Assembly: GCA_017459565.1 (NCBI GenBank)
Contig: JAFUCP010000233.1
Coordinates: 1 to 54,143, forward strand
Length of the DNA stretch: 54,143 nucleotides
Direction of reading: 5' to 3'
Source of the DNA: Clostridia bacterium
Lineage (GTDB): Bacteria; Bacillota; Clostridia; Christensenellales; Aristaeellaceae
Shown here: positions 42,314 through 49,968 of the stretch, in pieces
Layout: each line of letters begins with the position of its first letter
Position numbering within the stretch: position 1 is the stretch's first letter
Program-made: the position numbers and the translations under genes
Notes under the pieces: generated by a model
What the model was told of the DNA's origin: nothing
Database searches by the model: none
What the model saw: only the letters and a program-made list of their open reading frames with translations

Positions 42314-42649
42314 TTGAACGAGGAACAGCTTATGCAGATTCGGGAGGAATTGGCGGCGAACCAGAAGGAGCATGAAAGCTACAATCGCCGCCTGCGTGAA
42401 CATGACGAAAAGCTGGAAAAGCAGGGTGAAATACTCCTGCTGCTGGAACGCCTGACCAACACCGTCAAGACGCTCACGGAGAACGTGGGCGAAATGAAGG
42501 TGACGATGCAGGGCGTGGACAAACGGCTTGACGCCATTGAGCGCGAACCTGGGGACAAGTGGAAAAGGGCGTCGTGGGAGATATTCAAATATGCCCTGCT
42601 TGCCATCGCCGCTGGCGTGGTCGGTTACTTTGCCAGGGGCGGGGCATGA
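42314..42649 (+). CDS. XhlA-like holin-associated protein
   Basis: TTG 42314 behind GGAGGTG (42301-42307). 111 residues: charged coiled coil (EHDEKLEKQGEILLLLERLT, TENVGEMKVTMQGVDKRLDA) and a C-terminal membrane span (YALLAIAAGVVGYF). Same design as PBSX XhlA, which works with a holin in lysis. Confidence 0.75.
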   Translation: MNEEQLMQIREELAANQKEHESYNRRLREHDEKLEKQGEILLLLERLTNTVKTLTENVGEMKVTMQGVDKRLDAIEREPGDKWKRASWEIFKYALLAIAAGVVGYFARGGA

Positions 42650-42712
42650 TCGGACATCTTGCACGGCGCTTACACGCGCGTTAAGTTCATACCGTGATAT
42701 GTCACGCGCGTG

Positions 42713-42738
42713 CAAATTCGCACACGTTTTCGGTTTTG
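42713..42738 (+). repeat. Dispersed intergenic repeat, copy 3 of 5
   Basis: Carries CGCACACGTTTTCGG in the gap between the XhlA-like gene and the holin. The same gap holds two CACGCGCGT direct repeats (near 42673 and 42703). No T run follows. Confidence 0.6.
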
Positions 42739-42796
42739 ACGCGGCCCGCAAGGGAGGCAACCCCGTCAAGCCGAGGAACACAAGGAGGGATCAACA

Positions 42797-43303
42797 GTGA
42801 TTAACATTATCATGCTGGCGCTGTTCGTGGAGGCCATCGTCAGCGCCATCAAACCGCTGTGGAAGGACGGCGGCAAGGGCCTGTCCGTGACTGAGATCGT
42901 GTCCATCGTGGTCGGCATCGTCATGGCTGTCGCCCTGCGGATCGACCTTTTCCGCGTCCTTGTCGAATCCGAAGTGATTTGGGACGCGCCGCCGTGGGTG
43001 GACTACGTTTTCTACGTGATGACCGGCGTCGCCATCGGGCGCGGACCGTCCTTCATTTACGATCTGTGGCAGGAAATCAAGAAGTGGTCCGAAATGAAGG
43101 TGGCCGAGGCGCTGCCGCTGGCTGAACTCAAAACCGCCGAGGGGATTGTGGAGGTGGACCTGAACATTGACCATTGGTCCGTCGCCCAGCTTCGCCGGTT
43201 CTGCGAGGACAACGACATTCCTTGCACGGGCTGCGTCACGAAGGATGATTACATGGACGCGATTGTGCGCGGCGCTTCCGACAAGCCGCCCGACGCGGAT
43301 TGA
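42797..43303 (+). CDS. Holin with a C-terminal HeH/LEM-like domain
   Basis: GTG 42797 behind AAGGAGG. 168 residues. Three hydrophobic segments at ~1-18, 33-55 and 68-85 suit a class I holin. Residues ~125-160 (DHWSVAQLRRFCEDNDIPCT...KDDYMDAI) match the short HeH/LEM/SAP helix-extension-helix motif. The holin opens the membrane for the lysin; the extra domain may anchor it to another protein. Confidence 0.75.
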   Translation: MINIIMLALFVEAIVSAIKPLWKDGGKGLSVTEIVSIVVGIVMAVALRIDLFRVLVESEVIWDAPPWVDYVFYVMTGVAIGRGPSFIYDLWQEIKKWSEMKVAEALPLAELKTAEGIVEVDLNIDHWSVAQLRRFCEDNDIPCTGCVTKDDYMDAIVRGASDKPPDAD

Positions 43304-43313
43304 CGAGGCACAG

Positions 43314-43352
43314 CACCCGGCAGAGCATCGAAGCCCTGCCGGGTGATTTTTT
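43314..43352 (+). terminator. Intrinsic terminator of the late operon
   Basis: A perfect 10-bp stem CACCCGGCAG/CTGCCGGGTG (43314-43323, 43336-43345), then A and six T. It follows the holin stop by ~10 nt and closes the structural-lysis transcript. Confidence 0.9.
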
Positions 43353-43388
43353 GCGTTATTACAGATACGCCGGAAGGGAGAAGCGGAC

Positions 43389-43757
43389 ATGCGGAAAACG
43401 AGAACGGTTGTTGAAATACAACTGAACGAGCATGAATTGAACACGCTTGTATACGCGCTCATTAAAGCGTCGATGTACGAGAATGAATACTGGAAGAACC
43501 TCGCGGAGAGAACGGCGCGGGGGTATGACGATGTAAAACGCCGGGAGCAATGCGCTTCATTCTCAAATAACGCGCGTTATTACGCGGATGAACACTCAAA
43601 GCTGATTCAAAAGCTGTGCCGCTGTCGTATGCGCAGACAGGGCGGAATATACCGCAAGGGCACTATGGACATGATGCGAAGTGCGCTGGCTACAATCCGC
43701 AAAGACGCCGAGGACAGCATAAAAAAGGCACGTCGCGCGATATTGGGGGAAGAATAG
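43389..43757 (+). CDS. Small basic helical protein, unknown
   Basis: 122 residues, mostly helix and basic (KRREQCASFSNNARYYADEH, RCRMRRQGGIYRKG). GGAAGGGAG before ATG. It lies beyond the late terminator together with the methyltransferase, so these two form a separate moron-like unit. Function unknown. Confidence 0.6.
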   Translation: MRKTRTVVEIQLNEHELNTLVYALIKASMYENEYWKNLAERTARGYDDVKRREQCASFSNNARYYADEHSKLIQKLCRCRMRRQGGIYRKGTMDMMRSALATIRKDAEDSIKKARRAILGEE

Positions 43758-43769
43758 CAGGAGGACGCT

Positions 43770-44440
43770 ATGCTTGACTTTGGGCTGTACAACATGGATT
43801 GCATGGACGGGATGAAGGAATTCCCGGACAACTACTTCGACCTGGCGATTGTAGATCCCGTGTACGGGGGCGTCACGCAGGGTGGATATATGACAAATCG
43901 TGCGGGGGGGGGGGTATAGCTTCGCACCCCGAATACAATCTGGCCCTTTGGCAGCAGGAAAAGACAGGGCCGGAGTATTTCCGTGAATTGTTCCGCGTGA
44001 GCAAGAACCAAATCATTTGGGGCGGGAATTACTTCGCCGTCGAAATCGGGAAGGATTCACAGGGTTGGATCGTGTGGGACAAGCAGCACGCGGCCCAGCG
44101 GACCTTTGCAGACTGTGAACTGGCCTGGACCAGCTTCGACAGGGCAACGCGCATATTCCGCTTCATGTGGGACGGTATGCTCCAGGGGAACATGAAAAGC
44201 AAGGAAAAGAAAATCCATCCCACGCAGAAGCCCGTCGCGCTCTATAACTGGATTCTGGCGAACTATGCCGCCGAGGGCGACATAATCCTTGATACCCACG
44301 CAGGAAGCGCCAGCAGCCTTGTGGCGTGCCACAGGGCAGGCTTTCGGTATGTGGGGTTTGAGATTGACCGTGGGTATTTTGAAGCGGCAAGAGACCGTCT
44401 GGAGGCCGCTACAGCGCAGATCAGTATGTTTGGGCTGTGA
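43770..44440 (+). CDS. DNA adenine/cytosine-N4 methyltransferase, frame broken at a G11 tract
   Basis: From ATG 43770 (GGAGG upstream): MLDFGLYNMDCMDGMKEFPD, catalytic DPVY (29-32; usually DPPY), then GGVTQGGYMTN and poly-Gly. With eleven G (43904-43914) the frame stops at TAG 43917. The +2 frame continues IASHPEYNLALWQQEKTGPE..., HPTQKPVALYNW and the SAM-binding DTHAGSASSLVACHRAGF to 44440. Nine or twelve G would join both parts. Motif order (DPPY before the SAM motif) is the beta class. Either phase-off, a mutation, or a homopolymer reading error. Confidence 0.75.
43904..43914. repeat. Homopolymer G11 inside the methyltransferase gene
   Basis: Eleven G encoding the poly-Gly link between the DPVY half and the rest. 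In-frame states are 9 or 12. The flanks TGC-G(n)-TA are shared with the G12 tract at 45714. Confidence 0.7.
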
Positions 44441-44575
44441 CGGCACACAAGGCCGAGGGACCGGCGCGGCGGGGGCTGTGCTGGCCGCTGGCCGCAACCG
44501 AATGGAACGGGAAGGGCAAAATAAAAGCCCGCGAGAAGGGGCTTTACGGGGCGCAGGAAGCGCAGACATAATAAT

Positions 44576-44620
44576 GCCGGAGTTGTTCGGAATTACCGAA
44601 CAGCTCCGGCCTGTTTTTTT
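44576..44620. terminator. Terminator between convergent transcripts
   Basis: A 15-bp stem with one G-T pair (44576-44590 with 44596-44610), loop AATTA, then CTG and seven T on the plus strand. It separates the methyltransferase from the end of the leftward operon. On the minus strand no T run follows, so it acts mainly rightward. Confidence 0.88.
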
Positions 44621-44660
44621 ATTCCCAAATAACTTATCAGCCCTGCATGTCCGGCCCATA

Positions 44661-44969
44661 TCAGAACCGCATTTTGAACGGGACTTCAATCGTAGTGATA
44701 CCGGCCAGCTTCTTGAACTTGCCGATTTCCTCAAAGGACATAAGGTGGCAGGCGGCGGCCATTGAGAGCATACCCACAATGGTCCTGCGGAGCGTGTCCC
44801 TGGCAGCGGCGTCCGTTTCCGTGCGGTATTCCATCACCGTGGAATTGACAAGGGCGTGCGCTGCGGCAACGCGGGATTCTTCATCCAAGTGGAATTGCTT
44901 ATACGCGCCCGCTATGGCGGCCTTGTATTCCTGCAACTGTTGGTCAATATAATAGCTTCCGTTGTCCAT
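44661..44969 (-). CDS. Last gene of the leftward operon, unknown
   Basis: 102 residues, soluble and helical (MDNGSYYIDQQLQEYKAAIA, RRTIVGMLSMAAACHLMSFE). AGGAGGC precedes the start. No family recognised. Confidence 0.6.
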   Translation of the reverse strand: MDNGSYYIDQQLQEYKAAIAGAYKQFHLDEESRVAAAHALVNSTVMEYRTETDAAARDTLRRTIVGMLSMAAACHLMSFEEIGKFKKLAGITTIEVPFKMRF

Positions 44970-44978
44970 GATTGCCTC

Positions 44979-45602
44979 CTACGATACAAGATCATGCGTC
45001 GAAAAGTACATGCCGCTGTCCACCTTGCAGAAATACATCTCCGGCACACCCTTCGGCGTTTCGTCCTCATTGAACATCAGCGTGAAGGTGCTGTACGGAT
45101 CATCGCCGACCATCTTGACCATGCTGGCAAAATGGTCCAGGCCGTCCAGGTACAGGTCCATCAGGGCCATAAACCTGTCCTTCATGCCCGTGCGCGTCTG
45201 CGGCGCGTCGTAGAACGCAACCGAGGTCACGGCAAGGCAGCGCGCCAACGTGGCGTAGCTGTCCCGGTCCGGGGAGTTGATGTCAACGCGCATGGACAGC
45301 ACGTCCATCTGGCCGTCACGCAGGACGAAATCAAAAATGACACCATCCACGTCCGCCGTGGTCAAGATCCCGTCATCGGTCATGCTGCTGCTCAAAATCT
45401 CCTGCTTGCTTGCATCAAATGACATATCGGCGCGGAACGTCGAGCCGAAAATATCATCCCATTCGTTACAGTAAATGGCAATCCAGCCGCCCACGTCCTC
45501 AATGGTTCCAAAGCCCGTGGACAACTCCGTTGCCGGTTCTGCGATTGTGCCGAGGGACAGGACCACAACCAGGGCCAGGATCAGGGAAACAAACCGCTTC
45601 AT
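44979..45602 (-). CDS. Secreted protein with signal peptide
   Basis: 207 residues. Residues 1-22 (MKRFVSLILALVVVLSLGTI) are a clear signal peptide with a cleavage-like AEPA following. The mature part is acidic and beta-rich, with Tyr/Phe, and ends VDSGMYFSTHDLVS. Phage-encoded exported proteins often alter the host (lysogenic conversion or superinfection exclusion). Start behind GAAGGAGG. A poly-G/C12 tract lies 112-123 nt upstream. Confidence 0.7.
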   Translation of the reverse strand: MKRFVSLILALVVVLSLGTIAEPATELSTGFGTIEDVGGWIAIYCNEWDDIFGSTFRADMSFDASKQEILSSSMTDDGILTTADVDGVIFDFVLRDGQMDVLSMRVDINSPDRDSYATLARCLAVTSVAFYDAPQTRTGMKDRFMALMDLYLDGLDHFASMVKMVGDDPYSTFTLMFNEDETPKGVPEMYFCKVDSGMYFSTHDLVS

Positions 45603-45713
45603 AGAATGACCTCCTTCAAATTGTCATATGCGTTATGAATAGACAACATCTGGAGGTCCATTGCAATTCAGGCTACAGGTTACACGATGGTTTACAGTGT
45701 GATTACATTTTGC

Positions 45714-45725
45714 GGGGGGGGGGGG
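45714..45725. repeat. Homopolymer G12 upstream of the secreted-protein gene
   Basis: Twelve G on the plus strand (C12 in the gene's sense), in the 180-nt gap before the secreted-protein gene. Flanking minus-strand hexamers TTTAGA and TGTAAT bracket it loosely, so tract length could change promoter spacing. That promoter is weak by consensus; this is a possibility, not a call. Confidence 0.6.
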
Positions 45726-45784
45726 TAATTCTAAACTTAACAATCATAGATTAACCGCCTCCGACATGAAATGGTCCCGCGCCG

Positions 45785-45979
45785 TTACTGGCGGCGATTG
45801 TTGGTATAGTTGACGGTGTACACTTCGCGCACGTCATAGTCCGTAATGTCGTGATACCGGCGCGCGGGAAGATTGTTCTCCCGGCGATACTGCTTGTCCT
45901 TCGCTTCATACGCCAGGACGGCGACAAGACCGATTGCCAGCAGCACCGAGGAAATGACGATGATGATAACGACTGTCAT
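45785..45979 (-). CDS. Small single-span membrane protein
   Basis: 64 residues: N-terminal span VVIIIVISSVLLAIGLVAVL, then a charged Tyr-rich cytoplasmic tail. AAGGAGG before the start. Its TAA stop begins the CGGCGCGGGACCATTTC repeat. Confidence 0.65.
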   Translation of the reverse strand: MTVVIIIVISSVLLAIGLVAVLAYEAKDKQYRRENNLPARRYHDITDYDVREVYTVNYTNNRRQ

Positions 45980-46028
45980 AACAATACCTCCTTAACCAAA
46001 GCATATCAGAATAGCGGCGGCCTGTCAA

Positions 46029-46421
46029 TCAGAATGATTTTGCTGCGTCATACAATTCACTGGCCGGGATCGTAACGTGGGCGTCGGCCTGCATATGGGC
46101 CATGTTGCCCTCCGCGTCCAATTCATGGACGAAAAGGTCTATGACGCCTGAACGGTCCAGCAGGCCATTCGCCATGTGGTAGGACAGGGACAGCGGGAAC
46201 ATCTCCAGCACGTCGCTGGCCGAGGGACGCCACGCCGAGGGAATGATTTGTGCGCGTGATACACCGAACACGCGATAGCCGGTATTGCCATCAGACTTCA
46301 TACTGGCCTGAATAGAAACCGGGACCGGCTCCCTGTCCACAATGACCGGCGCTGGCGCGTCCTGCATCGGCTCCTGGGGCGCGGCGAACAGGTCAAACAT
46401 GGAAAGCTGTTCATGCTGCAT
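46029..46421 (-). CDS. Soluble accessory protein, unknown
   Basis: 130 residues. MQHEQLSMFDLFAAPQEP resembles the short interaction tails of clamp-binding proteins (QLSMFDLF is close to the QLxLF sliding-clamp motif). The rest is a compact beta-rich fold. Clamp interaction is a guess from the motif. AAGGAGG upstream. Confidence 0.6.
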   Translation of the reverse strand: MQHEQLSMFDLFAAPQEPMQDAPAPVIVDREPVPVSIQASMKSDGNTGYRVFGVSRAQIIPSAWRPSASDVLEMFPLSLSYHMANGLLDRSGVIDLFVHELDAEGNMAHMQADAHVTIPASELYDAAKSF

Positions 46422-46442
46422 GATTCAAACCTCCTTCCGCCA

Positions 46443-46922
46443 TTATACATCACCAGCGGGCTTTACGCTACTGCGCTTCCATCGCTTGTGTGACTTTTCC
46501 ACCTGTTGATCGTGCCTTGAATTGATTTCCTGCTGGCTCCAATGCGGGTTACGCCGTCCGCATGGTTTGGCCCCTGTATGTATAGCTTCAAAATTCCGCT
46601 TCCAGGTTGGCTTGTCCTCAACATGGTCCTTCATCTTGTCGCTGTACTTCGGGGAAGTCAAGCGGGCGTTCTTGCGCATCAGACCGAACTCCGCGCGGTA
46701 GGCCGCGCTATCCAGGCCGTGCTTCCGCTTTGTATGCTCAATCAGCTTGTCCAGCGCCATACCGCACACATGACAAATGGGCTTGCCATCATCGTCATAA
46801 ACGACTTCACCATAGGGCGGAAGTGGATGCCACACACCGCCGAGGCGCTTGTATTTCCCACAAGTCTGGCACAGCCTGCCATTTCTGATTTTGATTCCGC
46901 ACTTTTCACACACCTTTGCCAC
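46443..46922 (-). CDS. Ros/MucR-like zinc-finger protein
   Basis: GTG 46922 follows CAGGAGG with good spacing. 159 residues: a CEKCG...CQTCG zinc ribbon (residues ~4-22), then CHVCGMALDKLIEHTKRKHG and AAYRAEFGLMRKN, the Ros/MucR finger pattern CxxC...HxxxxH. The tail is basic. Probably a DNA-binding regulator. Confidence 0.65.
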   Translation of the reverse strand: MAKVCEKCGIKIRNGRLCQTCGKYKRLGGVWHPLPPYGEVVYDDDGKPICHVCGMALDKLIEHTKRKHGLDSAAYRAEFGLMRKNARLTSPKYSDKMKDHVEDKPTWKRNFEAIHTGAKPCGRRNPHWSQQEINSRHDQQVEKSHKRWKRSSVKPAGDV

Positions 46923-47054
46923 CTGTAACAACCTCCTGAATGGTTCGGCGGCGCTGTCTATGTCCACGCATAGCCTGAAAGATGAACCGAGGGACAGCGC
47001 CGCCAATGGACCTCCTTGACTTAATCCTTGACTATCTGAAACTAAATGACCGAG

Positions 47055-47195
47055 TTAGTTAAAGGTGAACCGTCCGCCGCGATTCCAGCGGTAGCGCGGG
47101 AGGCACACCCAGCGAATGAACCGCGCCACGGCTTCCGAAATGGACTCCAGCAGGCACAGCCCGAACATAAGGAACAGCAGGAACACCATGATCAT
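47055..47195 (-). CDS. Small membrane protein
   Basis: 46 residues: MIMVFLLFLMFGLCLLESIS, then a basic aromatic tail (RFIRWVCLPRYRWNRGGRFT). GGGTGG lies before the ATG. It follows the composite intergenic repeat at 47206-47250. Confidence 0.55.
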   Translation of the reverse strand: MIMVFLLFLMFGLCLLESISEAVARFIRWVCLPRYRWNRGGRFTFN

Positions 47196-47205
47196 CACCA
47201 CCCTT

Positions 47206-47250
47206 CAAATCCGAAAACGTGTACGATTATGAAATGGTCCCGCGCCGTTA
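47206..47250 (-). repeat. Composite intergenic repeat (two repeat families joined)
   Basis: On the minus strand: stop TAA plus CGGCGCGGGACCATTTC, then CGTACACGTTTTCGGATTTG, then the next ribosome site. The same composite recurs at 48333-48377. The first half alone recurs at other gene ends in this operon. Confidence 0.7.
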
Positions 47251-47406
47251 CCGCAGACGATCCACACAGTAGATTTCACGGGGCTGAATACCAAACCGAC
47301 GCGCCAGCGCCAGCTTTGTGACGCGCTTTTCCTCCTGCGGCATGTCCGTCGCCTTGCAGGAATACAGCTCCTTCCCGTCCAGGGAATAGAAAACCACGTA
47401 CAGCAC
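47248..47406 (-). CDS. Small accessory protein
   Basis: 52 residues from GTG 47406 behind TAGGAGGG: VLYVVFYSLDGKELYSCKAT, then a basic helix (EEKRVTKLALARRFGIQPRE) and IYCVDRLR. Looks like a genuine small alpha/beta protein. Its TAA is part of the intergenic repeat. Confidence 0.6.
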   Translation of the reverse strand: MLYVVFYSLDGKELYSCKATDMPQEEKRVTKLALARRFGIQPREIYCVDRLR

Positions 47407-47417
47407 GGCAATCCCTC

Positions 47418-47810
47418 CTATGTAGCCTGCGCCGGGGCGTAGCAGGCGGCGAATTCATCCAGCGTGAAGGGAAGGGGCTTCTGCTCCGGCGCGCCCTTCG
47501 CCACGCACACAACCGTGTGATTCTGTGACATGATGATGCTGACGGGGAAGTTATCGACGTGAAGATGGCCGAAGTTCTGATACGATTCAGGATCGTAAAT
47601 CTTCTCCTGCCAGTTGTAGACTGTGACCGGCAGCGCGTCGGCGCGTTCATCGTCGCGGCACTCATACACCGAGAATCCCGCCGCGCGCTTTTCCAGCGCC
47701 TTGACGTTTTCGCGCAACCAAAGTATCACGTTTTCCAAACGCGCCTCCTTGTGGCTCCGCGTCCCGCCCAGGGCGTTCTTGCTGATACACCAGTCAATGC
47801 GATAGTACAT
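47418..47810 (-). CDS. Accessory protein, unknown
   Basis: ATG 47810 chosen for AAGGAGG spacing; TTG 47816 is an alternative. 130 residues: MYYRIDWCISKNALGGTRSH, an amphipathic helix, then SVYECRDDERADALPVTVYN and LPFTLDEFAACYAP. No family recognised. Confidence 0.6.
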   Translation of the reverse strand: MYYRIDWCISKNALGGTRSHKEARLENVILWLRENVKALEKRAAGFSVYECRDDERADALPVTVYNWQEKIYDPESYQNFGHLHVDNFPVSIIMSQNHTVVCVAKGAPEQKPLPFTLDEFAACYAPAQAT

Positions 47811-47844
47811 AGACAAACCTCCTTTTCAAAATGGTCCCGCGCCG

Positions 47845-48033
47845 TTACTTCCGATACGCGGCAAAAATGATCGTGTCCGTGGCGATGATCTTTCCAATCA
47901 CGCCCCATACATCATCCCGGAAATGCGTCGGGACGTTGAAGCCGCGCCTGTAGCACTCATGGTAATTCTCATACACCGCCTCAATCCGAACCTTCTCAAA
48001 CCGAGGCGTATAAACCCAATCCCCAGGATTCAT
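47845..48033 (-). CDS. Small accessory protein
   Basis: 62 residues: MNPGDWVYTPRFEKVRIEAV, ending KIIATDTIIFAAYRK; an all-beta, SH3-like small fold is plausible. Start overlaps the previous stop (TGATG). TAA belongs to the CGGCGCGGGACCATTTC repeat. Confidence 0.6.
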   Translation of the reverse strand: MNPGDWVYTPRFEKVRIEAVYENYHECYRRGFNVPTHFRDDVWGVIGKIIATDTIIFAAYRK

Positions 48034-48314
48034 CACTTGCCGCCTCCATTCCATGCCATCTCCAGCGCAATCCGCGCCGCGTGGATCTTGTCCGCCAATC
48101 CCTGCACCAGCTTCGCGTGGTCCGCGTCGTTCAATTCCGGGATTCTCTGCGCCCTGCCTCCGTTTGCGTCGATCCACCGCTGAATGGCGGCGCAATCGTC
48201 GATAATGCGGATTTTGCCCTGTCGCGTCTGCTTGACCGGCTCCGGCGCGGCAATTTCCTGCTCCAGAGACATGTGGGTAAGACCATAGGCCGCTTCAATG
48301 GGATTGTGATTCAT
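48033..48314 (-). CDS. Helical accessory protein
   Basis: 93 residues from ATG 48314 behind AAGGAGG: MNHNPIEAAYGLTHMSLEQE, TRQGKIRIIDDCAAIQRWID, then a long helix. Not recognised. Coupled to the next gene. Confidence 0.6.
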   Translation of the reverse strand: MNHNPIEAAYGLTHMSLEQEIAAPEPVKQTRQGKIRIIDDCAAIQRWIDANGGRAQRIPELNDADHAKLVQGLADKIHAARIALEMAWNGGGK

Positions 48315-48332
48315 TCTGATAACCCTCCTTAT

Positions 48333-48377
48333 CAAATCCGAAAACGTGTACGATTTTGAAATGGTCCCGCGCCGTTG
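48333..48377 (-). repeat. Composite intergenic repeat, second copy
   Basis: Same order as at 47206-47250: CGGCGCGGGACCATTTC followed by CGTACACGTTTTCGGATTTG and an AAGGAGGG ribosome site. Unlike other copies, its left part is not next to a stop codon; a tandem CCGAGGGAC array intervenes. Confidence 0.7.
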
Positions 48378-48379
48378 TG

Positions 48380-48471
48380 CCGAGGGACAACCGAGGGACA
48401 ACCGAGGAACAGCCGCCGAGGAACCAGCCGAGGGACCACGGACAGCCGAGGGACCACGCCCGCCGAGGGAC
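48380..48471 (-). repeat. Seven-copy CCGAGGGAC array
   Basis: Copies (plus-strand reading) start at 48380, 48391, 48402, 48416, 48428, 48446 and 48463; those at 48402 and 48416 read CCGAGGAAC. The last runs into the stop codon of the BRCT gene. Single copies of CCGAGGGAC occur elsewhere in the right half (near 44453, 45553, 46222, 46983). It is the 3' UTR of the BRCT gene. Confidence 0.65.
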
Positions 48472-49259
48472 TACGCGGCGAACATCTCCAGGAATTGCGC
48501 CTCCGTGATTTTGCGGACCTGGCCGATCCATTCATCCGCCTTGTCCAGCTTGCACATACCGGGCTTGTCACCTACAACCAGCAGCGTCGTGCCCGCTGGC
48601 ATACCCTTGTCATAGGCGCGCCCGCCTGCCTGCCGGACCTTCTCCGCCGCTTCCCGGCGCGTCATGCCGGACCTTGACAGCCGCCCGGTAAAGGCCACGG
48701 CTTGCCCTGCGAATGGTTTGGGGGCGTCTGTGACGGCCTGCGCGGCTTCCTGCGCCGGTTCGGCGTGGGCGGCGGCGAATTCCTCCAGCGTGACCGCCTG
48801 CGCCGCCGTAGGCGCTTCCTGCGCGTCCTCCGGGGGCGTTTGGGGCGCTTCCGCGTCTGCCGTATCATCAACAGAAATGGTCCCGCGCCGTTCATAGGCC
48901 ATCATTTGAACGCGGACCAACTCCCGCGCGGCGGCAAGCTGGCGCTCCTTCAGTTCGGCCATTTCCCGCGCCGCTTCCAGCTTCGCGGCCCGGTCCGCCT
49001 CCTGCTGTGCCCTGCGCGCCTGCCTGCGCTGCTCCGCCTGCTGGCGCTTCGCTTCGGCCTCCTGCTGCTTCTGTTCGGCTTCCTGCTGGCGCTTCTGCCT
49101 TGCTTCGGTGCGCTGCTGCTCCTGCTGCTGGCGTCGCTGTGCGGCCGCTTCCGCCGCCGCTGCTTCCGCGTGGCGCTGCTTTGCCGTCCCGCTGTGCGCC
49201 CACAGGCCGCACAGGGTAAAACCGACGATCATAAACAGGATGATGATAACGGCGAACAT
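48471..49259 (-). CDS. Membrane-anchored coiled-coil protein with a BRCT domain
   Basis: ATG 49259 behind AAAGGAGGG. 262 residues: one N-terminal membrane span (2-20, FAVIIILFMIVGFTLCGLW), a Gln/Ala/Arg/Glu coiled coil (~28-118), an acidic linker, and a C-terminal BRCT domain (~180-262: AVAFTGRLSRSGMTRREAAE, TTLLVVGDKPGMCKLDKADE) like that of NAD-dependent DNA ligase. BRCT domains bind DNA ends or partner proteins. A membrane-tethered one is unusual. Residues 123-129 (ERRGTIS) are encoded by a copy of the operon's intergenic repeat. Confidence 0.75.
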   Translation of the reverse strand: MFAVIIILFMIVGFTLCGLWAHSGTAKQRHAEAAAAEAAAQRRQQQEQQRTEARQKRQQEAEQKQQEAEAKRQQAEQRRQARRAQQEADRAAKLEAAREMAELKERQLAAARELVRVQMMAYERRGTISVDDTADAEAPQTPPEDAQEAPTAAQAVTLEEFAAAHAEPAQEAAQAVTDAPKPFAGQAVAFTGRLSRSGMTRREAAEKVRQAGGRAYDKGMPAGTTLLVVGDKPGMCKLDKADEWIGQVRKITEAQFLEMFAA

Positions 49260-49327
49260 GGTAAACCCTCCTTTGAAATGGTCCAGCGCCGTGCCCGCCT
49301 GCATCAGACAGACACGGCATGAAACGG

Positions 49328-49891
49328 TCAAACGGTAAACCGCGCGGCGAATGTCGCCAGGTTGTAAATGATTTTGCGCCGTTTGTAGGAAATGGGGCCG
49401 GAAACGCGGACCGGCAAAATCAGGCCGTCGCCGTGGGCGCTTTTCACGATCACCCCACACAACGCGCCGCAGGAATACAGGCGCGCGTCCGGGAACAGCT
49501 TCAAGGCGTCGCGCAGATACTTGACATTGAGAACCGGCAAGCCGGGGCCGAACATGTACAGGCCGCGCTCCCTGCTGGAGCATTGCCGGTCAAAGGCAAT
49601 CAGGGCCTCCACGTCTGCCAGCTTCGGCGCGTCCAATTCGCGCATATCGCCGCCATTTTCCGCCTCCGCATACACCCGCGCCAGGTCAACCGGCGTAGCG
49701 AAGTTTTCCGGCATGTCCTCCACCGCCGCCAGGGGCGCGGCCAGCCTGAACGCCCTGAAACCGTCAACCACACATTGCCGCCCTTCGGCGTCGCGCCAGG
49801 AATACCAAAGCGCCTCCCGCGCGTGCTTCCGCGCCTCCTTCAAAACCCCATTGAGAACCGCCGCCGCTGTCTTTTCGCTGTACTTCATCAC
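49328..49891 (-). CDS. Possible sliding-clamp-like protein
   Basis: GTG 49891 has the best AAGGAGG spacing; ATG 49888 is an alternative. ~187 residues. CVVDGFRAFRL recalls the TDGHRLA segment of bacterial beta clamps, and VLNVKYLRDALKLFPDARLY followed by GLILPVRVSG recalls their last domain. It is half the normal clamp length. Clamp fold is inferred from these patterns only. Confidence 0.45.
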   Translation of the reverse strand: MMKYSEKTAAAVLNGVLKEARKHAREALWYSWRDAEGRQCVVDGFRAFRLAAPLAAVEDMPENFATPVDLARVYAEAENGGDMRELDAPKLADVEALIAFDRQCSSRERGLYMFGPGLPVLNVKYLRDALKLFPDARLYSCGALCGVIVKSAHGDGLILPVRVSGPISYKRRKIIYNLATFAARFTV

Positions 49892-49968
49892 GATCAAAGC
49901 CTCCTTTTGAAATGGTCCGCCGCCGTCGCCGGGGGAATGGTCCCCCGGCTTGAAATGGTCCCGCGCCG

